Part shown: piece after piece, positions 1 to 5,639 of the stretch
Position numbering within the stretch: the stretch's first letter is position 1
Layout of the letters: each line of letters starts with the position of its first letter
Source of the DNA: Methanoregulaceae archaeon
GTDB taxonomy: Archaea; Halobacteriota; Methanomicrobia; Methanomicrobiales; Methanospirillaceae
Assembly: GCA_013331215.1 (NCBI GenBank)
Contig: DUGU01000140.1
Coordinates: forward strand, 1 to 5,955
DNA: 5,955 nucleotides
Direction of reading: 5' to 3'
Notes under the pieces: model-generated
Told to the model about the DNA's origin: nothing
The model's input: only the letters and a program-made list of their open reading frames with translations
Database searches by the model: none
Program-made: the position numbers and the translations under genes

Positions 1-126
1 ATTCGTCGGGAAAAATTATACCTATATTTGGGTGAGTACGTTTGGCGATATAATCACAGAACTGAGGGCGACAAAGTGAAATTAAAGCGCATACTTGAGT
101 TATTGGAGAAGGAGGTTAGTGGCTAG
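1..126 (+). CDS. Transposase C-terminus, IS1595/ISXO2-like (partial, 5' end outside window)
   Basis: Frame 1 is open from the first base to a TAG at 124-126 and encodes 41 residues. The visible pattern is a Tyr-Leu-x-Glu-(Tyr/Phe)-Val-Trp-Arg-Tyr-Asn-His-Arg run at residues 8-20, followed by a charged Leu/Lys/Glu helix. From memory, this resembles the end of the ISXO2-like DDE transposase domain, where a 'YL-EF-fRfN-R' motif closes the fold. The catalytic DDE residues would lie outside the window, so neither intactness nor activity can be judged. The segment is AT-richer than the rest of the window, as expected of a mobile element. A putative terminal inverted repeat follows the stop directly. 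Other DDE transposase families with a similar tail cannot be excluded from 41 residues. Confidence 0.6.
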   Translation: MRREKLYLYLGEYVWRYNHRTEGDKVKLKRILELLEKEVSG

Positions 127-141
127 TTTGCCACTATACCC
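127..141 (+). repeat. Putative right terminal inverted repeat of the insertion sequence
   Basis: The 15 bases directly after the transposase stop read TTTGCCACTATACCC, which is GGGTATAGTGGCAAA on the other strand. A transposase stop followed at once by a G-run-tipped end is the usual layout of a compact insertion sequence. The partner repeat is outside the window, so this is a positional inference. The outer boundary, and hence any target duplication, is uncertain. Confidence 0.35.
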
Positions 142-152
142 AAAAAGTATAT
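141..152 (+). promoter_or_regulatory. TATA-like promoter element for the hydrolase gene
   Basis: The stretch CAAAAAGTATAT contains an A-rich block followed by GTATAT, similar in layout to an archaeal BRE plus TATA box. Its TATA part is centred about 50 bases upstream of the preferred start at 198. A transcript starting roughly 25 bases downstream would have a short leader carrying the GAGGAG site. It sits at the presumed edge of the insertion sequence, so the element may have supplied or trimmed this promoter. Confidence 0.35.
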
Positions 153-187
153 CCGATCGACAGCTTCATCGAATTCGATACTTCCAT

Positions 188-193
188 GAGGAG
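188..193 (+). promoter_or_regulatory. Shine-Dalgarno deciding the hydrolase start
   Basis: GAGGAG lies four bases upstream of the ATG at 198 and overlaps the earlier in-frame ATG at 186. Nothing comparable precedes 186. This favours the start at 198, which also matches where the family's N-terminus usually begins. Confidence 0.55.
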
Positions 194-197
194 CATC

Positions 198-986
198 ATG
201 CAGACCGTAACTTCCAGAGACGGCACTAAAATTGCCTACGAAAAGCATGGCAGCGGTCCTGCCGTCATCATAGTTTTAGGCGCGCTCGGGGATCGTAACT
301 CCGCATCCACGCCGCACCTCGTCGAGTTGCTCGCCAGGGATTTCACCGTCTATAACTATGATCGGCGTGGTAAGGGCGACAGTGGTGACACGCAGCAATA
401 TGCCGTAGAACGCGAGATCGAAGATATCGAGGCATTGATCGATGCCGCTGGCGGCGAGGCGTATGTATATAGGCACTCATCCGGTGCGGCGCTGGCCTTG
501 CTGGCAGCAGCAAAACCTGGCAGCAGGGTCAAACAACTCGCCCTCTACGACGTGCCGTACAATGAGGATTCACAGGGGAAGGCTGCCTGGAAGGGCTACA
601 TCTCCCGGTTGACCGGGTTACTGGCCGACGGTAAAAACGGTGATGCCGTAGCCCTCTTTCTGCAGTATACCGGCCTGTCGGCCGAGCAGGTAGCCGGCAT
701 GCGCCGGACGCCATTCTGGCCGGCGATGGAGGCGGCAGGCCATACTCTCGCCTATGACCACACCGCTATCCTCGGCCAGGAGGCCGCCATTCCAACCGAC
801 CGTGCCGCCGGCGTGACGGTTCCGACGCTGGTTATGAGCGGGGGCGCAAGCTTCCCGTTCTTGAGGGCAACCGCCGAAAGACTGAGTAAAATCATGCCGC
901 ACGCCAGGCTTCGGGTACTGAAAGGCCAGACGCACGATGTCAGCCCGGAGGCCCTCGCGCCGGTCCTTGCGGAGTTCTTTCAATAG
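198..986 (+). CDS. Alpha/beta hydrolase with altered nucleophile elbow
   Basis: A 262-residue alpha/beta-fold hydrolase of the usual size for small soluble esterase/lactonase-like members; the substrate is unknown. It starts with a VTSRDGTKIAYE strand pair typical of the fold. Next come the oxyanion-side loop (VLGALGDR, 27-33), the conserved YDRRGKGDSGD segment (54-64), the elbow RHSSG (92-96, candidate nucleophile Ser94) and the C-terminal GQTHDV loop with candidate His246. The acid may be Asp118 in LALYDVP after strand 6; the usual strand-7 position reads MSGGAS with no acid. The elbow should be GxSxG, but residue 92 is Arg (AGG, one base from Gly GGG). The oxyanion loop also has Leu where Gly is common. 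An in-frame ATG at 186 would add four residues but lacks a ribosome site. The gene stands alone, converges on the ABC operon and is less GC-biased than it, which suggests acquisition with the adjacent insertion sequence. The fold call is firm; activity is doubtful. Confidence 0.88.
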   Translation: MQTVTSRDGTKIAYEKHGSGPAVIIVLGALGDRNSASTPHLVELLARDFTVYNYDRRGKGDSGDTQQYAVEREIEDIEALIDAAGGEAYVYRHSSGAALALLAAAKPGSRVKQLALYDVPYNEDSQGKAAWKGYISRLTGLLADGKNGDAVALFLQYTGLSAEQVAGMRRTPFWPAMEAAGHTLAYDHTAILGQEAAIPTDRAAGVTVPTLVMSGGASFPFLRATAERLSKIMPHARLRVLKGQTHDVSPEALAPVLAEFFQ

Positions 987-1028
987 GTTTGGACCAATCC
1001 CAAATCTCCGTATAGGACCCGTAAATCT

Positions 1029-1064
1029 CCTCCCTCGAGAGGATACCGGCATTCGGAGGTTTTT
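1029..1064 (+). terminator. Probable terminator of the hydrolase gene
   Basis: CCTCC at 1029-1033 can pair with GGAGG at 1055-1059, and TTTTT follows directly at 1060-1064. The loop is long (21 bases) and the stem is only 5 bp, so the hairpin is weak. The T5 tract alone would suit an archaeal terminator. It lies about 45 bases past the hydrolase stop on the correct strand. Confidence 0.45.
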
Positions 1065-1606
1065 CATTAATTCGGATAAAGATCGTCCGTCTGACCCGGA
1101 CCCACGCGCCGGCCGCATCCTCGGCAACGAGTTCCTAGACGAGGCGTTCCCGAAAGTCCTGGATGAGTGTCGGAACAAAGGTGCCCACGACTCCCCCGGC
1201 GGAGCACGTGACCCGCGTCGACTGCACCAAAACGCTCGTTGGATTCCCCGACAATCCCGGCGCGATCAGGGGATTATTACCTGCGAAACCGGATCTTGCG
1301 ACGAGATTGGCACACACGACCGATATGACAATCGGTCCCCTGTCGGCCGACGTCACGTAATCAGGATCGGTATATCGTCACATCGCCTTCCCCCTGGCCC
1401 CTACATTCACCGACGGTCGCGGATCTGCCGGCTCGAGCTCGCAGGCGACGCTTTTCGCTGAAGGAGATTACCGGCTGTCAGACCTTCTACGCCTGCAGGA
1501 GGGTCAGGGCATTGGGACGGGGGAGATGTAAATCCGGGCTGAAGATCAGGCCCGCGAGACCGTCAGCGAACGGGATCGTGGTGCCGCGATCGTCACCGAT
1601 CTGTCT
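1065..1606. other. Intergenic region without a convincing intact gene
   Basis: About 540 bases separate the hydrolase terminator from the 3' end of the minus-strand operon. Short open frames exist on both strands, but none has a ribosome site or a recognisable protein family. The region holds two inverted repeats (1318-1337 and 1342-1351) and a plus-strand frame that may be a gene relic. No tRNA or rRNA was recognised by eye. Confidence 0.5.
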
Positions 1607-1615
1607 AAAATACAT
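1163..1615 (+). pseudogene. Possible decayed ORF with two in-frame stops
   Basis: One plus-strand frame reads from an ATG at 1163 to the hairpin at 1616, broken only by TAA at 1358-1360 and TAA at 1529-1531. The segments between the stops have a protein-like look, for example ATLFAEGDYRLSDLLRLQEG (encoded at about 1442-1501) and EDQARETVSERDRGAAIVTD (encoded at about 1541-1600). The frame then runs on, uninterrupted, antisense to the permease, where it is only a shadow. There is no Shine-Dalgarno at 1163 and no family was recognised. It could equally be chance in GC-rich DNA, so the call is weak. Confidence 0.18.
1318..1337. repeat. Perfect 7-bp inverted repeat with 6-base spacer
   Basis: GACCGAT at 1318-1324 and ATCGGTC at 1331-1337 are exact reverse complements separated by ATGACA. 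Four bases further on is a perfect 10-bp palindrome, GTCGGCCGAC, at 1342-1351. Either could be an operator half-site pair or an RNA hairpin, but no gene start lies directly next to them. No T-tract follows on the plus strand, so a simple terminator role is not supported. Confidence 0.4.
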
Positions 1616-1672
1616 GCCTGTTGCTTTCGCGTGCTGCGCGTTCAACCCCGGCACGACAGGCTTAAAAATAGG
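1607..1672 (-). terminator. Bipartite terminator of the ABC operon
   Basis: Reading the minus strand past the permease stop, a T5 tract (1668-1664) comes within a few bases, as in archaeal oligo-T terminators. A hairpin follows: the 11 bases at 1651-1661 pair with GCCTGT (1616-1621) and CGTGC (1630-1634), leaving an 8-base bulge on one side and a 16-base loop. A second T4 tract (1610-1607) comes just after the hairpin. Together these make a plausible two-step 3' end. The oligo-T part is the stronger evidence. Confidence 0.5.
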
Positions 1673-2842
1673 TTATTCGTGCCGGAGGGCCTCGATCGGG
1701 TTCAGATTCGAGGCCGTCCAGGCCGGGTACAGGCCCGAGAGGAGCGCGGTGGCGATCCCGAAGCCCATGCCGAGAGCGATCGACGAGAGGCTCGAGGGAT
1801 CGAAGAGGTACTTCGTGGTCTGGAGCACGAGCAGCGAGATCAGGTAGCCCGCGCCGAACGAGAGGAGACCGCCGAGGGCGGATCCGATCAGCCCGAGCAT
1901 CAGGGCCTCGTAGATGAACATCTGCCGGATCTCGCGCCGGAGCGTCCCGATCGAGCGAAGGATCCCGATCTCCTTGGTCCGCTCGGTCACGGACATCATC
2001 ATCACATTCAGGATCGAGATCCCCGCGACCACGAGCGAGATACCGCCGATCGCGGTCGTGAAGGTCGAGATCTGGCCGAAGACCGTCTGGATGCTCGAGA
2101 GGATCTCTTTGGACGAGAAGGTGTCGAGCACTGTCTCGCGCCGGTTGAACCGCTGGTCGATGGCGGTCTGGAGCGCCTCGATGCGAGCGGTGTCCTTGAC
2201 CTTGATGATAACCTGGTCGAAGCCCGTCGGGTGGGTTCGGTCCTCGTACCTCCGGGCCGGGACGATCAGGGCCATATCCGGCTGGATATCGAAGCCCAGC
2301 CCGCGCTCCTTCAGGATCCCGACCACGCGCTGCGTGGAGCCGTCCGAGAACCGGATCTGGGAGCCGACCTTGAGCTTGTATTGGGTGGCCGCCCGCGACC
2401 CGGCGAGGACGCCGCTGTTGCCCCGGAGCAGGATCCCCTGGTCGACCTCGACGAGGAGGGAGACGTCGTCGGGATTGAGGGCATAGACCGAGAGGACAGC
2501 CTTCTCGCTCCCGACCTCGATCCGTTCGGCCGTCGAATAGACCGGTATCACCGGGTTCGGCGCGGCGACCCGCCGCAGGTCCTGGACCTGCCGGTCGGAG
2601 ATCTTCTCCGGCGTGGCGGTCCCGCCCCCGAACCCCGAGGCCCCGCCCGAGTGCGGTATGACGGTCAGCGAGTCGCCGACGGTCGAGAGCTGGTCCGTGA
2701 CCGAGAGGGTCAGGCTGTTGCCGAGGATGCCGAGCGAGGAGATCGCGAGGACGCCGATCACGATCCCCACGATCGCGAGCATCGACCGGAAGAGGTTTCG
2801 CTGGAGGTTCCGGCGCGCGATGTCGAAGAAGGTCCAGCTCAT
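1673..2842 (-). CDS. ABC transporter permease, MacB/FtsX (LolC/E-like) type
   Basis: A 389-residue membrane subunit with the standard MacB/FtsX layout. It has a short amphipathic N-terminus with FDIARRNLQRN and a first membrane helix at about 21-43. A large extracytoplasmic (MacB_PCD-like) domain spans about 44-255. Three further helices follow at about 262-284, 313-340 and 352-374. The cytoplasmic coupling segment MSVTERTKEIGILRSIG (283-299) contacts the ATPase in this family. The C-terminus YPAWTASNLNPIEALRHE matches the conserved family ending. Family members turn ATP hydrolysis into mechanical movement, extracting lipoproteins or pushing out peptides, rather than moving solutes through a channel. 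The ATG overlaps the ATPase stop (ATGA) and has AGGAGG seven bases upstream. It is the last gene of the operon. The substrate is not readable from sequence. Confidence 0.93.
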   Translation of the reverse strand: MSWTFFDIARRNLQRNLFRSMLAIVGIVIGVLAISSLGILGNSLTLSVTDQLSTVGDSLTVIPHSGGASGFGGGTATPEKISDRQVQDLRRVAAPNPVIPVYSTAERIEVGSEKAVLSVYALNPDDVSLLVEVDQGILLRGNSGVLAGSRAATQYKLKVGSQIRFSDGSTQRVVGILKERGLGFDIQPDMALIVPARRYEDRTHPTGFDQVIIKVKDTARIEALQTAIDQRFNRRETVLDTFSSKEILSSIQTVFGQISTFTTAIGGISLVVAGISILNVMMMSVTERTKEIGILRSIGTLRREIRQMFIYEALMLGLIGSALGGLLSFGAGYLISLLVLQTTKYLFDPSSLSSIALGMGFGIATALLSGLYPAWTASNLNPIEALRHE

Positions 2843-3555
2843 CCAGTGTCCTCCTGGATCCGGCCGTCGACGAGCCTGACCTGGCGGGTCGCATACGCCG
2901 CGATGCCGGGGTCGTGCGTGACCATGATGATCGTCTTGCCGCCCCTGTTCATCTCGGCCAGGAGCGCCATGATCCCCGCGCCCGTCCGCTGGTCCAGGTT
3001 GCCCGTCGGCTCGTCGCAGAGGAGGAGGTCGGGGTCGTTGACGAGGGCCCGGGCGATCGCGACCCGCTGCTGCTGCCCGCCCGAGAGCTCGTTCGGCTTG
3101 TGCGTATACAGGCGTTCGTCGTCGAGCCCGGCCGCTTTCAGCGCCTCGAACGGCCGCTCACCGCGGGCCTCCCGGTCCCGAACCTTCAGGACAAGCGGGT
3201 ACTCGACGTTCTCGATCACAGAGAGGAGCGGGATAAGATTGAACTGCTGGAAGATGAAGCCGATCGTGTCGCGCCGGAGGAAGGTCAGTTCGTCGTCCGA
3301 GAGGTCGGCCACGTCCCGCCCGTTGATCAGGAGCCGGCCCGCGGTCGGGACGTCGAGGCAGCCGATCAGGTTCAGGAAGGTGGTCTTGCCCGAGCCGGAC
3401 GGCCCCATGACCGCGATGAACTCGCCGTTCCGTACGGTGAGCGAGACGCGGTCCAGGGCGACCACGTCGCCCGCCGGGAGCGGGTAGACCTTGGAGACCT
3501 CCTCGAACCGGATCAGGTCCGGCCGGGGCCCGCCGCTCGCCGTCACCGTATCCAT
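2839..3555 (-). CDS. ABC transporter ATP-binding protein, LolD/MacB type
   Basis: A 238-residue nucleotide-binding subunit with every motif of an active ATPase: Walker A GPSGSGKT (51-58), Q-loop in FQQFNLIP (102-109), signature LSGGQQQR (157-164), Walker B LLLCDEP (177-183) with catalytic Glu182, D-loop after GNLD (185-188) and switch His214 in VTHD. The Q-loop context and the TGNLD sequence are typical of the LolD/MacB subfamily, which fits the permease encoded next. Its stop overlaps the permease ATG by 4 bp. The chosen ATG at 3555 overlaps the upstream surface-protein gene by 13 bp and has no clear Shine-Dalgarno. An in-frame GTG at 3546 would give a GTGA overlap with the upstream stop and remove three residues. 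The same frame stays open far upstream, but that part is only the antiparallel shadow of the two preceding genes. Confidence 0.94.
   Translation of the reverse strand: MDTVTASGGPRPDLIRFEEVSKVYPLPAGDVVALDRVSLTVRNGEFIAVMGPSGSGKTTFLNLIGCLDVPTAGRLLINGRDVADLSDDELTFLRRDTIGFIFQQFNLIPLLSVIENVEYPLVLKVRDREARGERPFEALKAAGLDDERLYTHKPNELSGGQQQRVAIARALVNDPDLLLCDEPTGNLDQRTGAGIMALLAEMNRGGKTIIMVTHDPGIAAYATRQVRLVDGRIQEDTG
2850..2855 (-). promoter_or_regulatory. Strong Shine-Dalgarno of the permease gene
   Basis: AGGAGG on the minus strand lies inside the 3' end of the ATPase gene, seven bases before the permease ATG at 2842. It is the best ribosome site in the operon and supports both the start and independent re-initiation at the ATGA overlap. 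Confidence 0.7.
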
Positions 3556-4769
3556 GAGCGGTAGATCAGGTAGCCCACGCCGGCCGCGAGGACGATCGCG
3601 AGCGCGATCCAGCCGAGCGGCAGGCTGCCGCCCGTGCCGGCCGAACTCCCGGTCTGGTTCAGCGTGAGCGAGGCCTCGGTCCGCTGCTCGAACGGGTTGC
3701 CGTCGGCGTCCTTGTAGCTGATGACGAGCGGGACCGTGGTCCGGTTCTCGGCCCGGAACTCCAGCTCGAACGAGGCGAAGTCGTCTGGCTGGAGCGAGCC
3801 GATCACGTACCGGGGGTACGGGTCGGCCGGGATCACGCCCGCGCCGGGCGCGATCACGACCGAGCGGGCCTCGGTCAGGCCCGCATTGTTGACGTCCCCC
3901 GTGAGACGGTAGACATCGGTCGTCAGCTCGACCACGAAGTTCGAGAGGATCAGGTCCGCCCGAAGTTTCGACTGGCCGTAGCCGACCGACAGGGGCTGCG
4001 TCGCCGTATGGCGGTTGGGCCCGTTGTAGTAGACGACCTCGAACCCGATGGTCGCGTTCTCGGACGGGGTCAGATTGAACGAGGCCGTCGCCTGCGCGTT
4101 CGGGGCGAGTCCCCCGATGAAGACGGCCGACGGGGTGACCGTGAAGCCGGAGCCCTGCGGTGTGACCATCACGCCGGAGAGGGCATTCTGGCGGGGGTTG
4201 CCGACCGAGAGGGTGGCCTGCTCGCCCTGTCCGGCCGTGATCGCGTCGGGCTTGTCGACGAACGAGACAGCCGGCGGCGTGCTGTCGACCCGGATGGGGA
4301 CCGGGTATCGGAGGCCCCGGCCGTCCGCGACCGAGAGCGAGAACTCGGGATAGGCCGTCCCGTCGGGGGCCCCGGCGAGGACCTGGAAACTGAAGGTGAT
4401 TCGGCTCCCGGCGCCGATCTGGCCGACGTTCGGGTACGGATCGCCCACGACCGTGACCGGGCCGTCGGCCGATAGCGCGGCGCGGGAGGCCTGGATCGGC
4501 GTCGTTCCCGCGTTCGCGACCACGATCGTGAGCGTGCCAGTGTCGCCCTGCATCAGGACCGGCGGGTCGAGCGAGGTCGAGACGACCTGGAGCTGGTTGC
4601 CCGCGGATGTGATCACCGGGGCCGTCGTGACCGCGGTGGCCGGCAGCGTCTCCACGCTGGACGGGAGGGTCGCGTCGGAAGTCGGAAACGTGTACGTCGG
4701 CAGGGCGGCAGAGGCGCATGCCACGCAGGCGAGCAGGCCGAGTATCAGGACGAGAAGACGTCGTGTCAT
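3543..4769 (-). CDS. Membrane-anchored extracellular COG1361/CARDB-like protein
   Basis: A 408-residue surface protein. Residues 1-21 form a signal peptide (MTRR, a hydrophobic core, then ASA before A22). A Thr/Ser/Pro-rich stretch follows to about residue 57. Three beta-sandwich-like segments come next (about 58-162, 176-262 and 270-370), resembling NEW3/CARDB folds of archaeal S-layer-related proteins. A Ser/Gly linker (374-382) leads to a membrane helix at about 385-403 and a short basic tail. The first and third segments share a DPYP-centred motif (110-113 and 316-319). Four N-glycosylation sequons are visible (N232, N238, N342, N371). Two cysteines in the leader (15, 18) raise a lipoprotein possibility, but they do not form a good lipobox. 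The start directly follows the TGA of the Yip1 gene, with GGTGG five bases upstream. Its place before the ATPase suggests an external partner of the transporter, perhaps comparable in role to MacA. That role is inference. Confidence 0.82.
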   Translation of the reverse strand: MTRRLLVLILGLLACVACASAALPTYTFPTSDATLPSSVETLPATAVTTAPVITSAGNQLQVVSTSLDPPVLMQGDTGTLTIVVANAGTTPIQASRAALSADGPVTVVGDPYPNVGQIGAGSRITFSFQVLAGAPDGTAYPEFSLSVADGRGLRYPVPIRVDSTPPAVSFVDKPDAITAGQGEQATLSVGNPRQNALSGVMVTPQGSGFTVTPSAVFIGGLAPNAQATASFNLTPSENATIGFEVVYYNGPNRHTATQPLSVGYGQSKLRADLILSNFVVELTTDVYRLTGDVNNAGLTEARSVVIAPGAGVIPADPYPRYVIGSLQPDDFASFELEFRAENRTTVPLVISYKDADGNPFEQRTEASLTLNQTGSSAGTGGSLPLGWIALAIVLAAGVGYLIYRSWIR

Positions 4770-5534
4770 TCAGACCACCAGGGAGTAGACCGAATACAGG
4801 ATGAAGAGCAGCACCGGCACCCCGACCGTGATCGCAGCGTCGCGGGTCGAGAGCTTCCGGCCGGTGCTGACTCCGAAGATCCAGATGTTCGCGGACCAGA
4901 GGAGGAAGAGGAGCCCGACCACGGTGGTGAGGCGCATGGTCGGGTCCTTCGTGATGGACAGGGTCCACGCCGTGATCGCCTGGGGCGTCGCGAGGGCAGG
5001 CACGCGGAGGGCGGAGAGGTAACTCCACGTGAGAACGAGGCTGACGATCCCCCCGATGACCTGGGGGAGATGGCCGTACCCGACGTAGCTGAGGAGACGG
5101 TTGAAGTCGCCCCGGCCGTGGAAGATCATCGAGATGACGAAGAAGATCGCGGTGTAGATCACCCACAGCAGCAGGGTGAAGATCAGGGTCGATATCGCGC
5201 CGATGATGCCGAAAACGCCCCCGAGGCCTTCCACTCCCGGGATGGCCATGGCACCCATGAGGACGGCGAAAAGCTGGTACGCCGAGATCGCTCCGAGGAC
5301 ACCGATCGCGAGAACGATCAGGACGGGCATGCGGAGGCTGACGGGCTCCGTCTCGAGCGCCTCGAAGAACCCGCGCGGGTTCGTGAAGATCTCCAGGAGC
5401 GACGGGTGCGTCGCGTCCACTCGCCGGGGGGTCGGAGGCGCGGGCCCGGCCGTGATCTCTCCATGCTCCGGGGCAGCGATGTCGGCCGGCCCGGGTTCGG
5501 CGAGATCGGTCCCGTCCCGCTCCACATCACTCAT
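4770..5534 (-). CDS. Yip1-family polytopic membrane protein
   Basis: A 254-residue protein. An acidic, Ala/Pro-rich, probably disordered cytoplasmic N-terminus (1-43) is followed by the hallmark SLLEIFTNPRGFFEAL segment (45-60), which in Yip1-domain proteins comes just before the first helix. About five membrane helices follow, at roughly 68-90, 112-138, 155-176, 202-222 and 232-254. The loop with HGRGDFNRLLSYVGYGHLP (139-157) is also typical of the family. Prokaryotic Yip1 proteins have no agreed function. It is the first gene of the operon, and its stop touches the next start, so it is probably co-made with the surface protein and ABC subunits. The ATG at 5534 has GAGG eight bases upstream. 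Family assignment is confident; function is unknown. Confidence 0.85.
   Translation of the reverse strand: MSDVERDGTDLAEPGPADIAAPEHGEITAGPAPPTPRRVDATHPSLLEIFTNPRGFFEALETEPVSLRMPVLIVLAIGVLGAISAYQLFAVLMGAMAIPGVEGLGGVFGIIGAISTLIFTLLLWVIYTAIFFVISMIFHGRGDFNRLLSYVGYGHLPQVIGGIVSLVLTWSYLSALRVPALATPQAITAWTLSITKDPTMRLTTVVGLLFLLWSANIWIFGVSTGRKLSTRDAAITVGVPVLLFILYSVYSLVV
4775..4779 (-). promoter_or_regulatory. Shine-Dalgarno of the surface-protein gene
   Basis: GGTGG on the minus strand lies five bases before the ATG at 4769, within the last codons of the Yip1 gene. It supports a start that abuts the upstream stop with no gap. Confidence 0.5.
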
Positions 5535-5628
5535 ACGGTGGTCCTCGGGGTACTGGTGATAGTGCTCATGCTAGTCTGGAGATCTATCCTCGCACCGGCT
5601 ATTTCAGGTTTGCGAACCCGCGCCGGCG
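5535..5628 (-). promoter_or_regulatory. Leader and probable promoter region of the Yip1-ABC operon
   Basis: This is the only gap before the four-gene operon, so it should hold the promoter unless the operon is read through from the upstream gene. It carries GAGG at 5543-5546 as the ribosome site. The best TATA-like sequence on the minus strand is GAAATAG at about 5599-5605, which would give a leader of about 40 bases. It is a weak match to the archaeal consensus. A perfect palindrome, CGCCGGCG, sits at 5621-5628. No strong regulatory motif was recognised. Confidence 0.3.
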
Positions 5629-5639
5629 AAAAAGAGAGA
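5629..5639 (-). terminator. Oligo-T terminator candidate after the right-edge gene
   Basis: Directly after the stop of the right-edge gene the minus strand reads TCTCTCTTTTT, a pyrimidine-rich tract ending in T5, as in archaeal intrinsic termination. No hairpin precedes it. If it works, it separates this gene from the Yip1-led operon; partial read-through remains possible. Confidence 0.4.

Noticed and set aside
1135..1356. A 73-residue minus-strand frame in the intergenic region
   Set aside because: It has a GTG start without a Shine-Dalgarno, no recognisable features, and overlaps the opposing relic frame.
937..1461. A 174-residue plus-strand frame overlapping the hydrolase end
   Set aside because: It starts inside the hydrolase gene, has no ribosome site, is Arg/Pro-rich and matches no known family.
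1630..1661. tRNA-like T-arm (GTTCAACC) in the intergenic hairpin
   Set aside because: The flanking bases do not form a 5-bp T stem, and no acceptor, D or anticodon arms could be found around it.
1662..2894. A 410-residue minus-strand frame overlapping the permease
   Set aside because: It is the Arg/Asp/Pro-rich alternate frame of the permease gene and has no domain features.
1631..3487. A 618-codon plus-strand open frame
   Set aside because: It is antisense to the clearly assigned permease and ATPase. Its product is a low-complexity Arg/Asp/Glu/Pro mixture typical of shadow frames in GC-rich DNA.
2839..5166. A 775-residue minus-strand reading that would fuse a long N-terminus to the ATPase
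   Set aside because: Residues before the ATPase start at 3555 are an Arg/Pro/Gly-rich out-of-frame reading of the surface-protein and Yip1 genes, which have proper signal peptides, helices and ribosome sites of their own.
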